Shown here one piece after another: positions 1-6,725 of a DNA stretch of 36,011 bases; within the stretch, counting starts at the first letter, position 1; each line of letters starts with the position of its first letter. Source of the stretch: Endomicrobium sp. GTDB taxonomy: Bacteria > Elusimicrobiota > Endomicrobiia > Endomicrobiales > Endomicrobiaceae. The notes under the pieces were generated by a model. The model was not told the DNA's origin, made no database searches, and was given only the letters and a program-made list of their open reading frames with translations. The DNA lies in NCBI GenBank assembly GCA_031289585.1, contig JAITPF010000015.1:1-36011 (forward strand), given 5' to 3'. The position numbers were made by a program, and so were the translations under genes.

Positions 1-144
1 GGATGAGATATAGAATAGCGCATTTGATTCAACTAACATGTTGAAAATATTGATGCGGATATCTTTTGTGAAAATTGCAACTCGAGCAATATCCACTATT
101 GTCCCACCGCTATCTTCGGTTGTTACAATGCCTCTTCCACTCAT
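1..144 (-). CDS. Partial hypothetical ORF, runs off the left edge
   Basis: An ATG at 144 opens a 48-codon frame with no stop before the window edge. It begins MSGRGIVTTEDSGG and continues into a mixed hydrophobic stretch (IVDIARVAIF, then NMLVESNALFYIS). It overlaps the last 35 bases of the preceding secreted-protein gene in a different frame, an arrangement often seen between co-translated genes. No Shine-Dalgarno sequence is visible before the ATG, so translation would depend on the upstream gene. I do not recognise the family. The hydrophobic stretch near residues 16-47 could be the start of a membrane protein, but too little is present to say. It could also be a chance open frame. Confidence 0.35.
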   Translation of the reverse strand, partial: MSGRGIVTTEDSGGTIVDIARVAIFTKDIRINIFNMLVESNALFYISS

Positions 145-772
145 CTGTTGTTCGGCATGGACGCGGAACGCGACCATTAGCAAATGTATCGCAGTCATCG
201 TCAAATATAAACATACGCCCGTGATCATATATGCAGGGAGCTAGTCTTAAGTCACCGTACGGATTGAAGTTATGCCAGCAGACAGCAGTGCCATATATGC
301 CGGTGCGGGTGCAGGAACCAAAATCGAAATCAAATCGCCGGGCGAAAGCACGGGCAAAGGCAGCATTGCGTTCGCGTAAAGGATCAGTTTCTCTATATCC
401 TACAGATTGGATAGCGATAAGATATGCGCTCACCTCTTTCATTGCGAATATAACAGTGCATGTTAATATCCTCGATGGGACTCGACCGAAGTCTGAAACA
501 GGTTCGAAAGCGACGCGAGTAAAATCATCAGCACGAAGAGCATCAACAAGGGCGAGGGCGACAAGTACATCGTACACATCAGTGATGGGATAAGTACAGT
601 CTCGCTCAGTGAAAGCACGCTTAGTAATGCCTTTAGCGATGCGGGCAATGGACAGTTCAGTGGTATCAGCAAAGCGAGCGAGAGCTATAGCGTTGTCCCA
701 ACGGGAAGGAGGGACTGCATACACACAAGTCTTCAATACAAACAAAACTAATAAACATACTCTCATACTCAT
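110..772 (-). CDS. Secreted cysteine-rich protein of unknown family, GC-rich
   Basis: A 220-residue protein. The start at 772 is chosen because AAGGAGGTG lies at 783-791, about ten bases before this ATG; the frame stays open 18 codons further upstream but without a ribosome site. Residues 1-19 form a signal peptide (MRVCLLVLFVLKTCVYA) ending in a VYA|V cleavage site. The mature part has eight cysteines (about 59, 105, 154, 165, 180, 194, 206, 216), six of them in the last 70 residues, which suggests disulfide bonding outside the cytoplasm. Base composition differs from the rest of the window: 301-360 contains 35 G+C of 60, against about 28% in a typical core-gene line. I recognise no domain. 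Composition and edge position suggest acquired DNA (inference). The strong ribosome site and uninterrupted frame argue for a functional gene. Confidence 0.65.
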   Translation of the reverse strand: MSMRVCLLVLFVLKTCVYAVPPSRWDNAIALARFADTTELSIARIAKGITKRAFTERDCTYPITDVYDVLVALALVDALRADDFTRVAFEPVSDFGRVPSRILTCTVIFAMKEVSAYLIAIQSVGYRETDPLRERNAAFARAFARRFDFDFGSCTRTGIYGTAVCWHNFNPYGDLRLAPCIYDHGRMFIFDDDCDTFANGRVPRPCRTTDEWKRHCNNRR

Positions 773-817
773 TTGTTTATAGCACCTCCTTATCAATTTT
801 TCAATAGATTCTATCAT

Positions 818-871
818 AAAGGACAATAGGAAAAATACCTAATGTTTCTTTACATTTACCTATTGTCCTTT
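818..871. repeat. Inverted repeat, 13-bp perfect stem
   Basis: AAAGGACAATAGG at 818-830 is the exact reverse complement of CCTATTGTCCTTT at 859-871, with a 28-base loop. It lies just upstream of the secreted-protein gene on its coding strand. It may be a transcription terminator protecting that gene from read-through, or an operator. There is no clean poly-U run on the minus strand, so terminator function is uncertain. Confidence 0.6.
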
Positions 872-1050
872 TATATTTGTTATGTTTTGATTGTTTCTTT
901 TCTTTTGATTGGTAACAGAAAATAACTCTATAAATACCATTAAGGCATTCGAGATTAATTACTTTAAATGGAAATACAAGTTTTCTGTATGTTTCTGATG
1001 AACTGAACCTTCTCTTGATAGCCAGTAAAAAAGAATTTTTAAAGAATATC

Positions 1051-1123
1051 TGTCTTGTCTTGTCTTGTCTTGTCTTGTCTTGTCTTGTCTTGTCTTGTCT
1101 TGTCTTGTCTTGTCTTGTCTTGT
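1051..1123. repeat. TGTCT pentanucleotide microsatellite, 14 perfect copies
   Basis: Fourteen uninterrupted copies of TGTCT occupy 1051-1120, followed by a partial TGT. Read on the minus strand the unit is AGACA, and inside the ORF starting at 1153 it encodes repeats of DKTRQ. Five is not a multiple of three, so gain or loss of a unit changes the reading frame. Perfect tracts of this length are prone to slipped-strand mispairing. Confidence 0.97.
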
Positions 1124-1262
1124 TCTCCAGTATGTATAATGTCCTTGTTTCATTTTTTCCTTTGTTTTAATTTTACAAACTTTTTATATCAATGTCCATC
1201 TTCACGTTATTTAAAAACCAAAAGAGGACTAATAAAATACTTTAAATTCTACCCCGAAGGGT

Positions 1263-1374
1263 TAGGGTAAAGATAGTCAACTACCACCACGCTGCTCAAG
1301 CGAAAATAATTTCGCTATTACCATACTTTCGTATCTTGTAATTGACTATTTTTGTGTCTAATACTTTTACCCTA
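1263..1374. other. Multi-branched inverted-repeat element
   Basis: Nested complementary segments can form one branched fold: TAGGGTAAA (1263-1271) with TTTACCCTA (1366-1374); ATAGTCAA (1273-1280) with TTGACTAT (1342-1349); and, inside these, two hairpins, AGCGAAA/TTTCGCT (1299-1305/1310-1316, loop ATAA) and ATAC/GTAT (1323-1326/1331-1334, loop TTTC). It lies just downstream of the amidohydrolase gene and may act as a 3' structure or terminator on the minus strand, or be a non-autonomous repeat element. It matches no RNA family I recognise. Confidence 0.45.
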
Positions 1375-1398
1375 TTAGTGTGCTTAGTGTGAACAGAT
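1356..1398 (-). repeat. Dispersed stop-codon repeat, diverged copy
   Basis: The plus-strand string with CTTTTACCCTATTAGTGT and GTGAACAGA parallels the copies at 14384-14433 and 15051-15094 (CTTTTGCTCTATTAGTGTTG, GAACAAGACTC). As in those copies, it overlaps the 3' end of the preceding minus-strand gene, and the stop codon of that gene (1384-1386) lies inside it. Confidence 0.45.
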
Positions 1399-2181
1399 TT
1401 TAAGTAAATTTTTAACATTAAAAAAAAGTATTTTTTGTTTATTTTCTTCAGATATACTTAATGATTTAATAAAATCAATCTCTTCTTTCTGTTTTGCAAA
1501 TGGGAAGTCCGAACCATAGATGATTTTATCAAAACCATGTTTTTCAAAAAACTTCTCAAGTAAATCTCTTTTCATAACTCTTATGCTATCAGAAGTATCA
1601 AAATATAAATTTTTGCCCGCAAGTTTACCTAAAACTTCTTTCCACATTAAAAAACCACCCATATGTGCACCAATAACTTTAAGACTTGGAAATTTCTCAA
1701 GAACTTTTATAATTCTTTCAGGAGAAGAACGGACTTCACCTGGAGAACTCAATTCTATCCCGCAATGGAGTAATACAGGAATTTTCAATCTTTCAAGTTC
1801 TTCATAAAGATCAAAAGCCCTTTCATCATCGACGTAAAATTTTTGAAATTCAGGCTGCAATTTGATGCCAAATGCATTATCTTTTATTCTTTTTAATTCT
1901 TCTCTAAGTCCACAAAAAAAGGGATGTATTGAAGCAAAAGGAATAAACCGTTCATTTTTAATAGAGAAAAGCCAATTATTTATTGAAATTACCTGATAAG
2001 GATGTGAGGCAACTGAAGATATAATACTTTTTGAAATTTCTGCTTCATCCATATACCTTAATAGATTATCAGCAATAGGCAGAACTACCATTTTATGGTT
2101 TAAAATATTTTCAAGATAATCTTTTGCCTTATACACTACTTTTTTAGGCCATATATGATTGTGTGCATCAATTATATCCAT
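1384..2181 (-). CDS. Amidohydrolase-2 family TIM-barrel metal hydrolase
   Basis: A 265-residue cytosolic protein of the amidohydrolase_2 family. The N-terminus DIIDAHNHIW gives the metal-binding HxH pair (H7, H9). Further metal or catalytic positions are H139 in LLHCG, H173 in GAHMGG and D225 in YGSDFP, all in the expected order for this barrel fold. Family members hydrolyse or decarboxylate varied small cyclic or aromatic substrates; the substrate here cannot be read from sequence. It follows pta by 14 bases and is the last gene of an acyl-CoA synthetase - pta - hydrolase operon. The ribosome site (AGAGA) is weak, so coupling to pta is likely. Its stop codon lies in a dispersed repeat. Confidence 0.88.
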   Translation of the reverse strand: MDIIDAHNHIWPKKVVYKAKDYLENILNHKMVVLPIADNLLRYMDEAEISKSIISSVASHPYQVISINNWLFSIKNERFIPFASIHPFFCGLREELKRIKDNAFGIKLQPEFQKFYVDDERAFDLYEELERLKIPVLLHCGIELSSPGEVRSSPERIIKVLEKFPSLKVIGAHMGGFLMWKEVLGKLAGKNLYFDTSDSIRVMKRDLLEKFFEKHGFDKIIYGSDFPFAKQKEEIDFIKSLSISEENKQKILFFNVKNLLKICSH

Positions 2182-2195
2182 TTCATTCTCTAAAA

Positions 2196-3197
2196 TTACT
2201 TAAGCAACATTATTGCGCTGATTAAATATATATCATCGGCACTAGCACCTCTGCTTAAGTCACTTACTGGAAGCGAAAGCCCTTGAATTATAGGACCCAA
2301 AGCTTGAAAACCACCGTATCTTTCTGCAATTTTATAACCGATGTTTCCAGCATTTAATTCTGGGAAAACTAAAATATTTGCATTCCCAGCAACGGAAGAA
2401 TCAGGAGACTTTCTCTTACCAACACTTGGCATAATAGAAGCGTCAAATTGAAGTTCTCCATCAACATTTACATCACTCTGCCCTGCAAAATGTTTTTTGA
2501 CAAGTTCAGTTGCTTCTATTACTTTTGATAAAACTTTATTATTTGCACTTCCTTTTGTTGAAAATGAAAGCATTGCGACATTTGCTTGTCTGCCAGGGAA
2601 AATTTTTTTAAAATTCCCAATTGTTGCAACAGCAATGTCTTTTAAACCCAATGCTTGAGGATCTGGGTTTACTGCACAGTCTGTAAATATTATAGGTTCT
2701 TTTGCAACAGGATGTTCTTCCGGAGGTATCATAAGAAAATATGAAGAAATCATTTTGATGCCTTCGGCAGGACCTATTACATGAATACCGGCTCTCAAAA
2801 CATCTGCAGTATCATAAACAGCACCGCCAACACATGCATTACATCTCCCACTTTTTAAATACATCATTGAAAAATATAAAGGTTTCTTTAAAAGTTCTAA
2901 TGCATCTTGAACAGGCATACCTTTTTTTGTTCTAGCATCAACAAACTCTTTAATTTTCTTTTCATCAAGAAGAGATCTATCTATCTTAATTAGTTCAATA
3001 CCATTTAAATCTATACCAGTTCCCGACGCAATCTTTTCAATTTCTTTTATGTTATCGGTAGGCAAAACAACCGAAGCTACGCCATCTTTTGTAAGCATTT
3101 GTGCGGCTTTTAAAACCCTTATATCAAAACTTTCAGGTAAAATTACTTTACCTTTTACTTTTTTTGCCAATTCTAAAATATGTTCCCTAATATTCAT
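2196..3197 (-). CDS. pta: Phosphate acetyltransferase
   Basis: A 333-residue single-domain phosphotransacetylase, which interconverts acetyl-CoA and acetyl phosphate in the cytosol. Family signatures include ILPE near residue 20, FSTKGSANN, VDGELQFDAS, SPDSSVAGNANILVFPELNAG and DLSRGASADDI near the C-terminus. Length is typical of the short Pta class without the N-terminal regulatory domains. GGGAG lies about six bases before the ATG. It is 23 bases downstream of the acyl-CoA synthetase. No acetate kinase gene is in the window, so if the acetate pathway is complete, ackA is elsewhere. Together the pair suggests fermentative acyl-CoA/acyl-phosphate metabolism (inference). Confidence 0.95.
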   Translation of the reverse strand: MNIREHILELAKKVKGKVILPESFDIRVLKAAQMLTKDGVASVVLPTDNIKEIEKIASGTGIDLNGIELIKIDRSLLDEKKIKEFVDARTKKGMPVQDALELLKKPLYFSMMYLKSGRCNACVGGAVYDTADVLRAGIHVIGPAEGIKMISSYFLMIPPEEHPVAKEPIIFTDCAVNPDPQALGLKDIAVATIGNFKKIFPGRQANVAMLSFSTKGSANNKVLSKVIEATELVKKHFAGQSDVNVDGELQFDASIMPSVGKRKSPDSSVAGNANILVFPELNAGNIGYKIAERYGGFQALGPIIQGLSLPVSDLSRGASADDIYLISAIMLLK

Positions 3198-3220
3198 ACA
3201 TATCTCCCTAAATAAAACTG

Positions 3221-4870
3221 TTATTTAATTTCTCTTATTTCTTTTCTTTTTACTTTTCCGCTTATCGTTTTTGGAAGTTCTTTTACAAACTCTATAATTC
3301 TAGGATATTTATAAGGAGCTGTCACTTTTTTAACGTACCCTTGAAGTTCTTTTATAAGATTTGTACTTGGTTCGTATCCTTTAACAAGAATTACAGAAGC
3401 TTTAACCACAGCTCCTCTATCTGCATCAGGCACTCCAGTTACAGCACACTCCAGCACACAGGGATGTTCCATCAAAGCACTTTCAACTTCAAAAGGTCCT
3501 ATTCTGTACCCAGAACTTTTTATAACATCATCGGAACGTCCAATAAACCAAAAATACCCATCTTCATCTTTATAAGCCACATCTCCTGTATCGTATATAC
3601 CATTATTCCAAACATTTTTTGTCAATACTTCATCTTTATAGTATCCTGAAAATAAACCGATTGGTTTTTGTTTACTTGTTCTTATTATAAGTCGACCTTC
3701 TTGACCCGAACTACAAGGATTATTTTTTTCATCAACAACATCAACATCCCATCCGGCTGATGGTTTACCAATAGCTCCTGGTTTTACATTAATCCATGGA
3801 AAAGTTGCTGCAAAAGCAACAGACTCAGTCTGACCAAAACCTTCCTTTATTTCAAGTCCTGTCCTTTTCTTAAATTGATAAAAAACTTCAGGATTTAACG
3901 GCTCACCCGCAGTTTCGGCATATTTCAATTGAGATAAATCATATTTTGAAAAATCTTCTTTTATTATATGTCTGTAAACAGTAGGAGGAGCACAAAATGA
4001 AGTAATCCCGTATTTTACTATTTTTTCCATTAAATCTTTAGGATGAAATCTCTCGTAATCGTAAGTAAAAATACAAGCCCCACACAACCACTGCCCATAT
4101 ATTTTCCCCCAAGAAGCTTTTGCCCAACCAGTATCTGCTACTGTAAGATGTAAACTCTCATCATCTAAATTCTGCCAAAATCGAGCAGTCATAATATGAC
4201 CTAAAGGATACGAAAAATCGTGGCAAACCATTTTAGGCATTCCAGTAGTGCCAGAAGTGAAATATAATAAAAATTTATCATCTACAGTTGTCGTTTCACT
4301 ATCAGATGGTCTTTCAAAAATGCTAGGAAAATTTTCAACTTCTTTCGAATACTCAATCCAACCGTCAGCATAACCATTCACTGAAATTACAAATTGTAAT
4401 TCAGGCAAATTTTTTTTTGCTCCATCAATAACATCCGTAATTCTTTTATCAGCCGCTGCAATTATTATTTTTATATCTGCAGCTTTTACTCTATACTCTA
4501 CATCTTTTACTGTTAAAAGATGTGTTGCGGGAACTACCAAAGCGCCCAACTTATGAAGTGCAATCGTACAAAACCAATACTCATAACGTCTTTTTAACAT
4601 AAGCATTACAGCATCGCCTTTTTCGACACCCAAAGATTTAAAAAAGTTTGTAGCGCGATTACTTTCTCTTTTGATATCATTAAAAGTAAATACTCTTTCT
4701 TGTCCTTCTGGATTACACCATATCATTGCTTTTTTATCAGGAGAAATATTTGCAATTTCGTCAACAACATCAAAAGCAAAATTGAAGTTTTCTGGAACAT
4801 GTATTTTGCAGTTTTCTATAAAATCTTCATACGATTTATAATTAATTTTTACATATTTATCTGCTAACAT
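3221..4870 (-). CDS. AMP-forming acyl-CoA synthetase (acetyl/medium-chain type)
   Basis: A 549-residue ANL-superfamily adenylating enzyme that activates a carboxylic acid with ATP and joins it to CoA. The phosphate-binding loop TSGTTGMPK is at 205-213, the A5-type motif appears as EGFGQTES, the hinge region as YDTGDVAYKDEDGYFWFIGR, and the C-terminal catalytic lysine in PKTISGK (about 539). The overall layout is closest to short/medium-chain acyl-CoA synthetases of the Acs/ACSM group; substrate chain length cannot be decided from sequence. AGAGGA precedes the ATG by seven bases. It is the first gene of the operon with pta and the amidohydrolase, and its upstream region is made of dispersed repeats. 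Confidence 0.9.
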   Translation of the reverse strand: MLADKYVKINYKSYEDFIENCKIHVPENFNFAFDVVDEIANISPDKKAMIWCNPEGQERVFTFNDIKRESNRATNFFKSLGVEKGDAVMLMLKRRYEYWFCTIALHKLGALVVPATHLLTVKDVEYRVKAADIKIIIAAADKRITDVIDGAKKNLPELQFVISVNGYADGWIEYSKEVENFPSIFERPSDSETTTVDDKFLLYFTSGTTGMPKMVCHDFSYPLGHIMTARFWQNLDDESLHLTVADTGWAKASWGKIYGQWLCGACIFTYDYERFHPKDLMEKIVKYGITSFCAPPTVYRHIIKEDFSKYDLSQLKYAETAGEPLNPEVFYQFKKRTGLEIKEGFGQTESVAFAATFPWINVKPGAIGKPSAGWDVDVVDEKNNPCSSGQEGRLIIRTSKQKPIGLFSGYYKDEVLTKNVWNNGIYDTGDVAYKDEDGYFWFIGRSDDVIKSSGYRIGPFEVESALMEHPCVLECAVTGVPDADRGAVVKASVILVKGYEPSTNLIKELQGYVKKVTAPYKYPRIIEFVKELPKTISGKVKRKEIREIK

Positions 4871-4910
4871 TATTTTCCTCTTTTTGATAATTTTCTTAAC
4901 AACTTTTCTT

Positions 4911-5008
4911 TTGCGAGAAAAATACAGCTTTCCGTATTTTTTGTGACAATCTTTCTTTTAACAACGCAGATTACTTCGTCGGGACTTTGTCCCTCCTTGC
5001 AATGACGG
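4911..5008 (+). repeat. Dispersed repeat family 1, copy 1
   Basis: This copy runs TTGCGA - hairpin - TGTGACAAT - TTTCTTTTA - CTTCGTCGGGACTTTGTCC - AATGACG. The second copy is at 20244-20329. The core CTTCGTCGGGACTTTGTCC (4974-4992) differs from the other copy by one base. The hairpin slot holds AAAATAC/GTATTTT here but AGTC/GACT in the other copy, so sequence changes while pairing is kept. Confidence 0.7.
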
Positions 5009-5065
5009 CAAAAAAATAATTGCTTCACCAACCTTGTTGATTCCACAACTAATAATGATAAAAAA

Positions 5066-5121
5066 CATGGATTTCCGCTGGAGCTTTCCCTCGAATGTCT
5101 TTTATCGGGAACGGGAATGAC
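5066..5121 (+). repeat. Dispersed repeat family 2, copy A
   Basis: It starts CATGGATTTCCGCTGGAG and ends CGGGAACGGGAATGAC. Two further copies in the opposite orientation follow at 5216-5270 and 5284-5338. The termini (CATGGATTYCC and GGAATGA) match the half-sites of the short palindrome at 5397-5423. Confidence 0.65.
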
Positions 5122-5215
5122 AAACAAGACTCAACAGCAATGTGATAATTTTTCCTTTTGGTTTTGTCTATCATCGACAAAATTGACAACAAAAGTTGCA
5201 AGCTTTCCCAAAGAT

Positions 5216-5270
5216 GTCATTTATCTTCCTAATTAAGACACTTGAGGATAAACTCCAGTGGGAATTCACG
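5216..5270 (-). repeat. Dispersed repeat family 2, copy B
   Basis: Read on the minus strand it gives GGAATTCCCACTGGAGTTTA, then CCTCAAGTGTCTTAATTAGG and AAATGAC. It aligns with copy A along its whole length with substitutions and small indels. Confidence 0.6.
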
Positions 5271-5283
5271 TTGATTTCATTGT

Positions 5284-5338
5284 ATCATTCCTGTCCCCAA
5301 TTAAGACTTTTAAGAATAAATTCCAACGGAAATCCATG
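5284..5338 (-). repeat. Dispersed repeat family 2, copy C
   Basis: On the minus strand it reads CATGGATTTCCGTTGGAATT, then AAAGTCTTAATTGGGGAC and AGGAATGAT. It is closer to copy B than to copy A in the centre (the GTCTTAATT segment). Confidence 0.6.
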
Positions 5339-5396
5339 CTTTTTATCATTACAAAACCCAAAGAGTTGTGACAATCTGTTCCTTCTTTTGTTGTGT

Positions 5397-5423
5397 CATT
5401 CCCGCGTATGCGGGAATCCATGT
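5397..5423. repeat. Short REP-like palindrome
   Basis: ATTCCCGC - GTAT - GCGGGAAT at 5398-5417 is a perfect 8-bp stem with a four-base loop, flanked by C and CCATG. This is the common bacterial intergenic palindrome type. Its ends match those of family 2, so it may be a minimal or internally deleted member. Confidence 0.8.
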
Positions 5424-5591
5424 TAACTAACATCTTACGACAACTTGGATACCCGTCACTATTTTAAGATTTTTTAAAACTTGGGTACCCGGTTAAAGAC
5501 ATTCAGATACGACATAGAAAGATATGTTTTTGTCTTTAAGGTGTCATTAACTACATAGCAGCACTTTCGTCATACTAGTTATCAACAGACT

Positions 5592-5846
5592 CTAAACTAA
5601 ACATTTCATTCCTTCCATTAACACAGGAATATAATTTATATATGCTTTAGGAAAAATTTTAATCGTTTTTCCCTTTTCATTAAAATCTTTTATCTTAGAG
5701 GTATAAATATTTGTTATAATTATAGATTACTTTTGTAAGTCCTATTTTTCTATCACATCTATCTCAAGTAGTGCGGAGATGCCTCTTGAAACAAAAAGCC
5801 ATCTCCTATAATTCTTTTTATTCCTTTGTATATGCCTTTTTAGCAT
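5592..5846 (-). pseudogene. Decayed ORF with two in-frame stops, PilZ/YcgR-N-like (tentative)
   Basis: An 85-codon frame from ATG 5846 keeps one continuous reading register but has TAG and TAA after residues 34 and 38. It reads RRWLFVSRGISALLEIDVIEK up to the first stop and, after the second, SIIITNIYTSKIKDFNEKG and IKIFPKAYINYIPVLMEGMK. The pattern of an EI-V-type strand, then Y-S-I-D, then I-I-P and IP-L-G resembles the N-terminal domain of YcgR-like PilZ (cyclic-di-GMP receptor) proteins, but this is judged by eye. It lies 27 bases after prmC. Its terminal stop falls inside a TAGAGTCTGTT repeat motif, as if the gene had been cut there. Confidence 0.45.
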
Positions 5847-5873
5847 TGTTTTAATAATGATTTATTATCTATT

Positions 5874-6725
5874 TTACATACATTTTGCCTTTAATACCCT
5901 AGGCAATCTTGCATAATCTTTTATTATTTCAATATTTTTATAGTCTTTATTCAAAAAGACCTGTTTTATTTCATCAGCTTTATTTGCATTTAATTCAAGT
6001 AAAATAAACCCATTATTATTTAAATATTTCCCGGCCTTGTTGGCTATTTCTTTATAAAAAAATAAACCACCATCTCGTGCAGTTAAAGCACTTTTTGGCT
6101 CATATTTAAGCTCAGGCTCTAAAATATTATACTCTTCATCTGTAACATAAGGCGGATTTGAAATAATTATATCAAATTTTTTACTGTTTATTTTGTCAAA
6201 AACATTGCTTTCAACAAAATCTATATTAAGAACATTATTGATTCGTGCATTTTCTTTTGCAATTTCAATAGCATCACTATTTACATCTGAAGCCGTAATA
6301 TTTTTGAATTTACCAAGTCTTGCTAAACTGACAGCTATACATCCTGAGCCTGTACATAAATCCAACACTGAATTTTTATTTTCTATGTTTGTAAGTTTCA
6401 ATACAGTTTCAACTAAAATTTCAGTTTCAGGTCTTGGTATTAAAACATTTTCATCTACTTTAAATTCAAAATTCATAAACCCGGCAAAACCTGTTATATA
6501 TGCTACAGGCTCCCTTTTAGAACGTCTTAAAATACACTCTTCATAGTGAGATAATTGTCTATCTGTAGGTTTTTGACTTCTTATAAGAACAAGTTTTGAA
6601 CGTTTGATACTTAAAACAAAACTTAACAGAACCTGAGCATCTGACTCAGGTTCAGAAAGTCTTTTTGATTTTAAAAATGTTTCAGCTGTTTTTAATAAAG
6701 TAAAAACATTTTTGCCATCAAGCAT
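5874..6725 (-). CDS. prmC: Release factor glutamine N5-methyltransferase
   Basis: A 283-residue class I SAM methyltransferase that methylates the glutamine of the GGQ motif in release factors RF1 and RF2. It has the N-terminal helical domain, the linker motif IPRPETE (97-102), the SAM-binding loop DLCTGSGCIAVSLA (122-135) and the catalytic NPPY at 190-193. Length is normal. It starts immediately after the prfA stop codon with no gap, so the enzyme is translated with its own substrate RF1. There is no strong terminator downstream. Confidence 0.95.
   Translation of the reverse strand: MLDGKNVFTLLKTAETFLKSKRLSEPESDAQVLLSFVLSIKRSKLVLIRSQKPTDRQLSHYEECILRRSKREPVAYITGFAGFMNFEFKVDENVLIPRPETEILVETVLKLTNIENKNSVLDLCTGSGCIAVSLARLGKFKNITASDVNSDAIEIAKENARINNVLNIDFVESNVFDKINSKKFDIIISNPPYVTDEEYNILEPELKYEPKSALTARDGGLFFYKEIANKAGKYLNNNGFILLELNANKADEIKQVFLNKDYKNIEIIKDYARLPRVLKAKCM

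Larger units (their letters stand above)
773..1383. other. Gene-poor stretch with inverted repeat, microsatellite and folded element
   Basis: This 611-base interval has no recognised gene. It holds a 13-bp inverted repeat (818-871), a TGTCT microsatellite (1051-1123) and a multi-stem element (1263-1374). On the minus strand an ATG at 1153 is preceded by AAAGGA at a good distance and opens a 64-codon frame that passes through the microsatellite and stops at 959. The codons on the far side in the neighbouring frame stay open to 801. Neither frame resembles a known protein. Confidence 0.6.
4871..5591. other. Repeat-dense intergenic stretch without an intact gene
   Basis: Between the acyl-CoA synthetase start and a pseudogene lie at least five pieces of degenerate dispersed repeats, annotated separately. 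Open frames across them read HSRESSSGNPC, RHCKEGQSPDEVI and CHSRVCGNPC, the usual translations of bacterial intergenic palindromic repeats, so they are not genes. A further imperfect direct repeat is CTTGGATACCCG (5444-5455) and CTTGGGTACCCG (5480-5491). The promoter of the acyl-CoA synthetase operon must lie in or next to these repeats; I see no convincing -10/-35 pair. Confidence 0.6.

Noticed and set aside
231-593. 120-codon plus-strand frame opposite the secreted protein
   Set aside because: No signal peptide or ribosome site; the minus-strand frame has both and covers the same bases.
1051-1123. CRISPR or spacer-type array
   Set aside because: The units are perfect 5-bp tandem copies without spacers; no cas genes nearby.
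1055-1270. Plus-strand frame with SCLVL repeats
   Set aside because: A by-product of the TGTCT microsatellite; no ribosome site, and the rest is non-coding in appearance.
4870-5127. 85-codon minus-strand open frame
   Set aside because: Its translation (HSRESSSGNPC, RHCKEGQSPDEVI) is that of dispersed intergenic repeats, and it ends exactly at the acyl-CoA synthetase start.
5196-5426. 76-codon plus-strand open frame ending CHSRVCGNPC
   Set aside because: It consists of repeat copies B and C and the REP-like palindrome; no ribosome site.
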